Positions 58,150 through 64,000 of a stretch of DNA of 64,000 nt are shown piece by piece. The translations under genes and the position numbers were made by a program. How positions within the stretch are numbered: the first letter of the stretch is position 1; every line of letters begins with the position of its first letter. The DNA lies in contig NW_020194684.1 of the NCBI RefSeq assembly GCF_002865645.1, positions 2,247,241 through 2,311,240 on the forward strand. Reading direction: 5' to 3'. Source of the stretch: Hyaloscypha bicolor E. Lineage: Eukaryota > Ascomycota > Leotiomycetes > Helotiales > Hyaloscyphaceae. Below the pieces are notes generated by a model. It was not told where the DNA came from, ran no database searches, and saw only the letters and a program-made list of their open reading frames with translations.

Positions 58150-59740
58150 GGCCCTAGAAATTCGATATAGCAGAACTATAAAATAAATATATATAAATAA
58201 AAAAATAGAAAGACAATATTAATCTAATTACCTATAATAATAAGGAAGTCCTAAACTATCTTAATACTAGACTATTCTAGTATAAAATAGAAAAGTTAAC
58301 TAATAACTATTTCTGGGAATTATTTAAAGAAGATTTTAATAATTTCGATCTTAAAATACTTAATTATCTAGATTAATATATATTATATAAATTATAAGCT
58401 ATTTTATAATATAATAGTATTTATATTAAATAAAATAATAAGAGACTTACTATTATATAATTCTTAGTTAATACTATTTAGGAAGAAAAATAATATACCT
58501 AAACTATAGCTAATATTATTATTACTAGACTAGACCTTAATATAGGCCCTATTACCTTATTATATATATCTCTTAATAATAGTATTATAAAAAATTAATA
58601 AACTAAACTAATTATTACTTATATTTCTTTATTTCTTATAATTACTTCTACTAGTACCGGATTATAGAAAGCTAGTAGTAATGGATTTCTACTACTTTTA
58701 CTATCTTTATTACCTCTAAATAGCCCTCTAGCTAGCTCTCTTACTATAAAGCTAATTAGAAAAGTAATAAAAATATATATTAAAATATAGAAATATAATA
58801 GAACTAATAATAGTTTTAACTAAAAACTTACTATTTTCCTTAATATTTACTAATATATAAAGCTTCTAGAAAAGGTATTAGTAAGAGCTTTTCCTATTAT
58901 ATTAAAGAAACTAGTATAAGACTACTTCTATAATAACTAGCTCTCTTAATATATATATATAAAAGCTTATATAAATATTTATAATTTCTTTAAAGGCCCC
59001 GGTTACTATTATTAAAATTTAGATAAATAAAATACTATTACCTTAGTAACTATAATAATAAAAGACTCTAAAAAGATAATATTCGAGCTTATTTAAATAC
59101 TAATTAATAACCTATATAAATTATAATATAGCCTTATTCCTGTTTTATAAACTACTAAATTCTTATATAATAAGATTATTACCTTCTATTAAGGCTTATT
59201 AGTATACTAATATATAGTTTCGGACTCTTTTAATAATCTCGGCTAGCTTATTAATAAGCTTTAATTATTTATTACTACTTATAAAAAGAAATAATAGATT
59301 AATATCTAGATTCTCTTTACTAATTAAAAATACTATTCTTAAAACTCTCTAAATTATTATTTATTCGGAAATTATTAATATAGATCTAACTATAACTTTA
59401 AAACCTATAATAACTACTTTAAGCCTTATAATTATAATAATTATATTCTAAAGTTATATTTTATATATAAGAAACCCGAATACTATTTATAGAAATATAT
59501 ATTAGAAAAATAAGAGGCCAAGAAAACTCGATTTAAAAATAGAAATATTTACTAATTTAGATCCCGAAATACCTATAACTTTAATAAATACTTTAGTAAT
59601 ATTTATATATAGTATATTACTAAATTCGAAAAAGAAAAGAATAATAAGAATAATAAGAATAAACTAGTAAATAATACTTTTAAAGCCTTACTAGTAGAAA
59701 TAGATAAAAGAAAGAAATTATTATAATTATTATAATATAT
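58150..59740 (+). mobile_element. Ty1/copia-like gag relic, heavily mutated
   Basis: The plus strand retains gag-like pieces near 59,400-59,720: a degenerate zinc-knuckle region with cysteines turned to tyrosine (YFIYKKPEYYL), a KxKKRPRKxRFK-like charged stretch, then FNKYF and ALLVEIDKR. These resemble the C-terminal part of copia gag. Upstream sequence is too altered to read. Stops (TAA/TAG) are very frequent. Assignment is tentative. Confidence 0.42.
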
Positions 59741-60047
59741 GGTACTAGTAGGGGTTAGACTAGAGCTAGAGAGGCATCTGGATCTGAGCAAGGCATTTAT
59801 AGTTACCTAATTATTATATATAACCTCGAGCTTAAGCTAGTATATAGGCCCGTATATAATTTGCGATTATTTAGATCCGAGGCTTCTTCGGGATCCTCTT
59901 CTCTCTTTAGCTTTGAATTATTGAAATAGAGATAGTCTAACTATGCCTTCTAGGCCCTAGATCTTATACTTATAATATAATTCAAAGCTTACTTATTTCT
60001 TAATCTTATAGAGGATTTAAATAATATCTATCCGATTAGTTTTTAAT

Positions 60048-61430
60048 GAGTATAGACGTAATATACCGTGGCTACTCCCGAACCGGTTAACTAATATTAG
60101 AATAAAAGAAAGCCCTAGAATAACTAGGCAAGAAAGCCCTGAACCGGCCAGGCAAGCAAATAGGCTAGTAACCTTACTACTAAACGAAGATCTATAAGAA
60201 AGCAAGTTCCGGAATAACTAGGTAAGTCAGAAGGAGCTATGGTATAAGATACTACTAGTATATTACTAGAAGGTAAACCAGAGCCTCTTATTAAGTCTCT
60301 TGAGAGATCCGAGTATCTTATTAATATTTATAATAAAAGAGATATTCTCTTCTAGAGAATAGAGGAAGAAGAGAAACCTGTCTTATTAAAAGCGGAGTTC
60401 CAAGAATTACTTTAGAACCCAGAGGCTTTATATAAAGAGATTATTGAGCTAATTCTAAAGATATATAATATCCTTGCCTATAATAAGAATTATTAGGATT
60501 AGCTAAGAGAAACCAAATAAGCCCTATAAAAGAATAAAGCTATTATTGAGAAGCTTATTATATAGCCTGCCGGAATAACTAGTTTTCCTGCTCTAGAAGG
60601 TAAATACTTAGTTAAATTCCCTAACCCTTTCATTTTCGAAAATATAACTAAGAATAGTATTACCTTTAATAATTAGTTAGTTTAGATTAAGAATAAGCTC
60701 TATAGTAACTCTAATACCTATTAGATAGAGAACCTCAAGATTATTTATATATCCGGCTATATAAATAGCTATATTTTTATATTAATCTCTCTTTATCTAA
60801 ACCAGGATAGTTAATATATATATGAGACTATTAGGGAACTATATACTTATCTAGAGAAGCTATATAGTAACCAGAATAAGAAGTATAATACTTGGCAAAT
60901 ATTTAAGGAGCTATTTATAAAAAAGAGCCAGACTTTTTAGAAGTTCTATACTTTATTCCTGAAATATATAATAGACAGAAATATTAACCTATAGGACCTT
61001 AAGAATAACCTAAATAATAAGCTTACCTGGAAGCTCCAAGAGGCCATAGCTATATACTATAATAATTCCGCTATTTATATTATGGAGTTTATATAATACT
61101 ATACTATAAATAACTAGTAGATCTGAACTTATTATAAAAAGAAAAAATAGGTATCTAAGAAAGCTAATAAAAGTATAAATAAGCCAAGCCCAGAAGGCGC
61201 TCCTTATATAAAGCCCGCTCCTAAGACCCTAGTAATAAATAAGCTTATTGTCTCAAAGCCCGGATCCTTAGATTTCAAGTACTATAACTATAATAGATTT
61301 AGTTATATATCTAGGAATTATCTAGAGTCTAAGACAAAATATATAAAGCAAGTTTTAGTAGCCAAGCTAGCGGTACTTACTATAAGTAAGCTATCTAAGA
61401 ATATAAAACAGAGAAATAAGGACTCCTAAA
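60048..61430 (+). pseudogene. Ty3/gypsy gag relic with zinc knuckle
   Basis: Starts near ATG 60048. The capsid-like region around 60,600-61,130 contains LYSNSNTY, ENLKIIYISGYI, YETIRELYTYLEKLY, FKELFIKKSQTF and LTWKLQEAIAIYYNN, typical of fungal gypsy gag. A basic linker follows, then a CCHC zinc knuckle at 61274-61320 whose cysteines now read as Tyr (FKYYNYNRFSYISRNY). Many in-frame stops. Gag would form virus-like particles; this copy is dead. Confidence 0.8.
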
Positions 61431-61439
61431 AAAAGTCTC

Positions 61440-64000
61440 TTCTTTAGGGCTATATTATATAGATATAGCAGAAATTAATTTAAGCTAGCTACTAGGAAAT
61501 AAAGTATTTATATTCCCTTATATAATTAGTAATAATAGATTAGGTATTAAGACTTCTTCTTTTATTAATACTAGAGTAAATAGATATACTTTTATTAATT
61601 CCAAGTTTATAAAAATAATTAAATAATTTCTAGATATTAAGCCTATTTAATTAGTATTACCCTATAATATAAAGGAGTTTAATAATAAGTAGGCCGTATC
61701 TATTACTTACTATATTAAGCTTATATTCTTAATTAATAAATAAAAGGTCCTAGTATCTATACTAGTTATAGGGCTAGGTAAATATAATATAATTTTGGGA
61801 TAATAGTAGTTTATAAGTACTAGTATTCTAATTAATTATAAAAATAGAAGGTTAATCTAGCTAGATAATTAGCCTAGAAAGAAGAATTAAGATAAAGTTC
61901 TAACTATTATATATAAGAACTTGGAATCTGGGAAAAGCGACTAGTACTAAGAAGATATAGATAGAAGAAATAAAGCTATAGCTATAAATAAGTTCTAGAG
62001 ATCTTAGCTTATAAAAAGAAAACCCCCTTATTCTCTTTCTGACCCGGGTTTAGAAAGCTATATATAGTAAAAGAATTAAGCTTAATATTATAGAGAAATA
62101 TAAGTAGCCTTAGGGAATATAGAAGTTTCTTTTAAGCTAGAAATAGGGATATTAAAATTATATTATCTAAAGAAAAGCTATAAGATCTAGTTAAGGCTCT
62201 CGGTTAATATTATAGATATCTTACTAGCTATTTTCTAGATAAACCTATAAAAAAAGGAAAACCTTTTCTTTATAATATTATTTTTCGAGATTAATAAAAA
62301 GCTAGAATTATAGTAAGAGAACAAGTTTGTTCCGGGCAAGTAATAGCCAGGAGAAACAAAACTATAGTAGCTAGTAAGAGTCTTACTAGAAGAATTTAAG
62401 GATTTTATAGATATCTTTTTAAAGGAAGTATTAAATATCTTATTTCTATATTAACTATATAACTATAAGATTCAGATTAATAATTCCAAAGGCCCAGAAA
62501 GTCTAGGATATTTCCTATTCCATTAATAATTAACCTATAAGCTATAGGAGGTCAAGCGCTTCCTTAAAGAAAACCTCTAATGGGGCTTTATTAAGCCAAG
62601 CTAGTCTCCTTTTATATCCCTAATTCTTTTTATAAAGAAGGCTAATAAAGCTCTCTGATTCTATATTAACTATTATAAGCTAAATAACTTAATATAAAAG
62701 AATTATTATTCTTTTTCTTTTATTTATAAGACTCTTATATAGCTAGCTCAAGCCAAAGTCTATATAAAGCTAGATATTTAGTAAGTATTCTATTAGATCC
62801 GAATAAACCCAGAATTAGAAGAACTTATAATATTCTATATGAGATATAAGGCCTATAAATACAAGGTCTTTTAGGAAGGCCTAATTAATAGTCCTACTAT
62901 ATATTAGAGGTATATAAATAATATTCTCTTTAATTACCTTAATATCTTTTATATAGCTTATTTAGATAATATCCTAATTTACTTAGATAATTCTCTAAAG
63001 TATAAAAACCATATATAAAAAATCCTTTAGTAATTATAGGATACCGGCCTCTAAGTAGATATTAAGAAATTAAAGTTTAAGGTTATTTATATAAAGTATC
63101 TAGGCTTTATTATCTTTACTAAAAATATTAAAATAGACCTAGATAAGATAGTAATTATTAAGAACTAGTAATTACTAAAGATAATTAAAGAAATATAAGG
63201 CTTTCTGGGTTTTTATAACTTTTATTAGTATTTTATTACGGAATATAGCCATATAATAAAGCCCCTAATAGCTCTAATATATAAGGGAGTTCCGTTTAAA
63301 TAAATAGATTAGTATTAAAAAGGTTTTACTAAGCTAAAGTAAGCTATATTCTTGGTACTAATTCTATATTACTATAATCCGAATTTCCCTATTATAGTTG
63401 AGACAGATATATTAAATAGAGTTATAGCTAGTATTCTCTTATAATAAGACCCCTAGATAGGACTTTAGTATCCGGTAATATTCTTCTCTAAAACTATATA
63501 GTTAGTAAAGCTAAACTATAATATTTATAATAAAGAGATACTTATTATTATTCTTTCTTTAACTAAATAGTAAATAGAGCTAGAAGGCCTATAGAAAGTA
63601 CCCTTTATAATTTACTCAGATTACTGAGCCCTTGAGTACTTTATAACTATAAAGAAGCTCTTAGTAAGATAAGCTTACTAGGCAAAATATCTTTCCTGCT
63701 ATTATTTTAAGCTTATATATTAGGCAGGTAAGTTAAATAAATAAGCAAATGCCCTAAATAGGAAATATAAGAATATAATTATCTAGAATAAGGTAATAGT
63801 AGCCTACTAAACCCAAATTCTCCTCCTATAATAAAAGATTAATAATAATATTATATAGGATCTCTAGTTAGCTCTAATTAAGGCCTTTATAAGCCCGGCT
63901 TAGGAAGAAACCCAGTATAATAATATCTAGCTAGTAAATAAGCTATTAAGTAAGAACCGAGAGTTACTAGAACTAGAAAAGCTATGGGATAAGGCAAAAA
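61440..64000 (+). pseudogene. Ty3/gypsy pol relic: protease, RT, RNase H
   Basis: The protease is at about 61,540-61,830: the DTG/DSG active site is mutated (SSFINTRVNRYTFIN), and the flap-side block GLGKYNIILG is intact. Reverse transcriptase spans about 62,390-63,290, with GFIKPS-SPF, KLDI, FQRYI-like YRYINNILF and the catalytic block IAYLDNILIYLDN (YxDD changed to YLDN). The linker GFLGFYNFY follows. RNase H starts near 63,385 with a TD active-site block (IVETDILNRVIASIL) and AxxYFITIKKL. The frame is broken by dozens of TAA/TAG codons and the window ends before the integrase. Confidence 0.88.

Larger units (their letters stand above)
60030..64000 (+). mobile_element. Ty3/gypsy retrotransposon, RIP-degraded, runs off the edge
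   Basis: Read on the plus strand the order is gag, zinc knuckle, aspartic protease, reverse transcriptase, RNase H, which is the Ty3/gypsy order up to the point where integrase should follow beyond 64,000. All domains keep recognisable motifs, but with many TAA/TAG codons at former Gln/Trp sites and typical C-to-T/G-to-A amino-acid changes (Cys to Tyr, Asp to Asn, Gly to Lys/Arg/Ser). The 5' LTR is not evident; it should lie between about 59,740 and 60,030. Confidence 0.88.

Noticed and set aside
59603..60205. Short minus-strand open frames rich in Leu/Ser/Phe
   Set aside because: They are antisense to gag relics in extremely AT-rich DNA and have no independent support.

Overview
The window looks like a chromosome segment from a filamentous ascomycete (Pezizomycotina), most likely a leotiomycete-type fungus. 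This rests on compact genes on both strands, GT-AG introns of about 44-104 nt, fungal-only families (Clr5, 2EXR, FluG, DHA1 drug:H+ antiporters), and an AT-rich tract of mutated retrotransposons as expected from repeat-induced point mutation (RIP). The class is inference; no rRNA or marker gene is present. Exon borders were read by eye and checked for frame, but no transcript or database evidence was available.

Layout. 1-13 kb: Myb-like protein, mitochondrial heme A enzyme COX10 (minus), a five-exon MFS transporter, a decayed phytanoyl-CoA-dioxygenase-like pseudogene, a second MFS transporter and a long disordered protein. 14-16.3 kb: a Clr5-domain gene (minus) with a frame break. 16.3-20.9 kb: gene-poor, enriched in a TTGCACTT/AAGTGCAA motif. 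21-23.8 kb: a small Tyr/His/Gln-rich protein and a conserved proline-rich protein (minus). 24.9-29.6 kb: a 629-bp hAT-like MITE with a perfect 8-bp target duplication, then a 3.7-kb Tc1-type transposon carrying a second, unrecognised 682-codon gene besides its DD34E transposase; both genes are killed only by TAG/TAA stops.

29.8-34.2 kb: mitochondrial ribosomal protein S8, homoisocitrate dehydrogenase (lysine pathway, minus) and a long disordered protein. 34.2-37.3 kb: tandemly repeated exon-intron units and a flavoprotein relic. 37.3-41.6 kb: a second, intact Clr5 gene and a full-length FluG-type fusion (amidohydrolase plus glutamine synthetase-like, minus). 43-50.4 kb: an intact 2EXR-domain gene, a decayed paralogue cut by a MITE, another MITE, a single-pass membrane protein, and a C-terminal fragment of a third 2EXR copy. 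50.7-53.6 kb: a broken gene whose N-terminal exon resembles the N-box of GHKL ATPases.

54.8-64 kb: one GC-balanced LTR followed by about 9 kb of very AT-rich sequence with simple repeats, a copia-like gag relic and a Ty3/gypsy element (gag, protease, RT, RNase H) riddled with stops and C-to-Y, D-to-N type changes; it runs off the right edge. Housekeeping genes sit beside decaying paralogues and transposons, suggesting a genome where RIP or similar mutation inactivates duplicated DNA.
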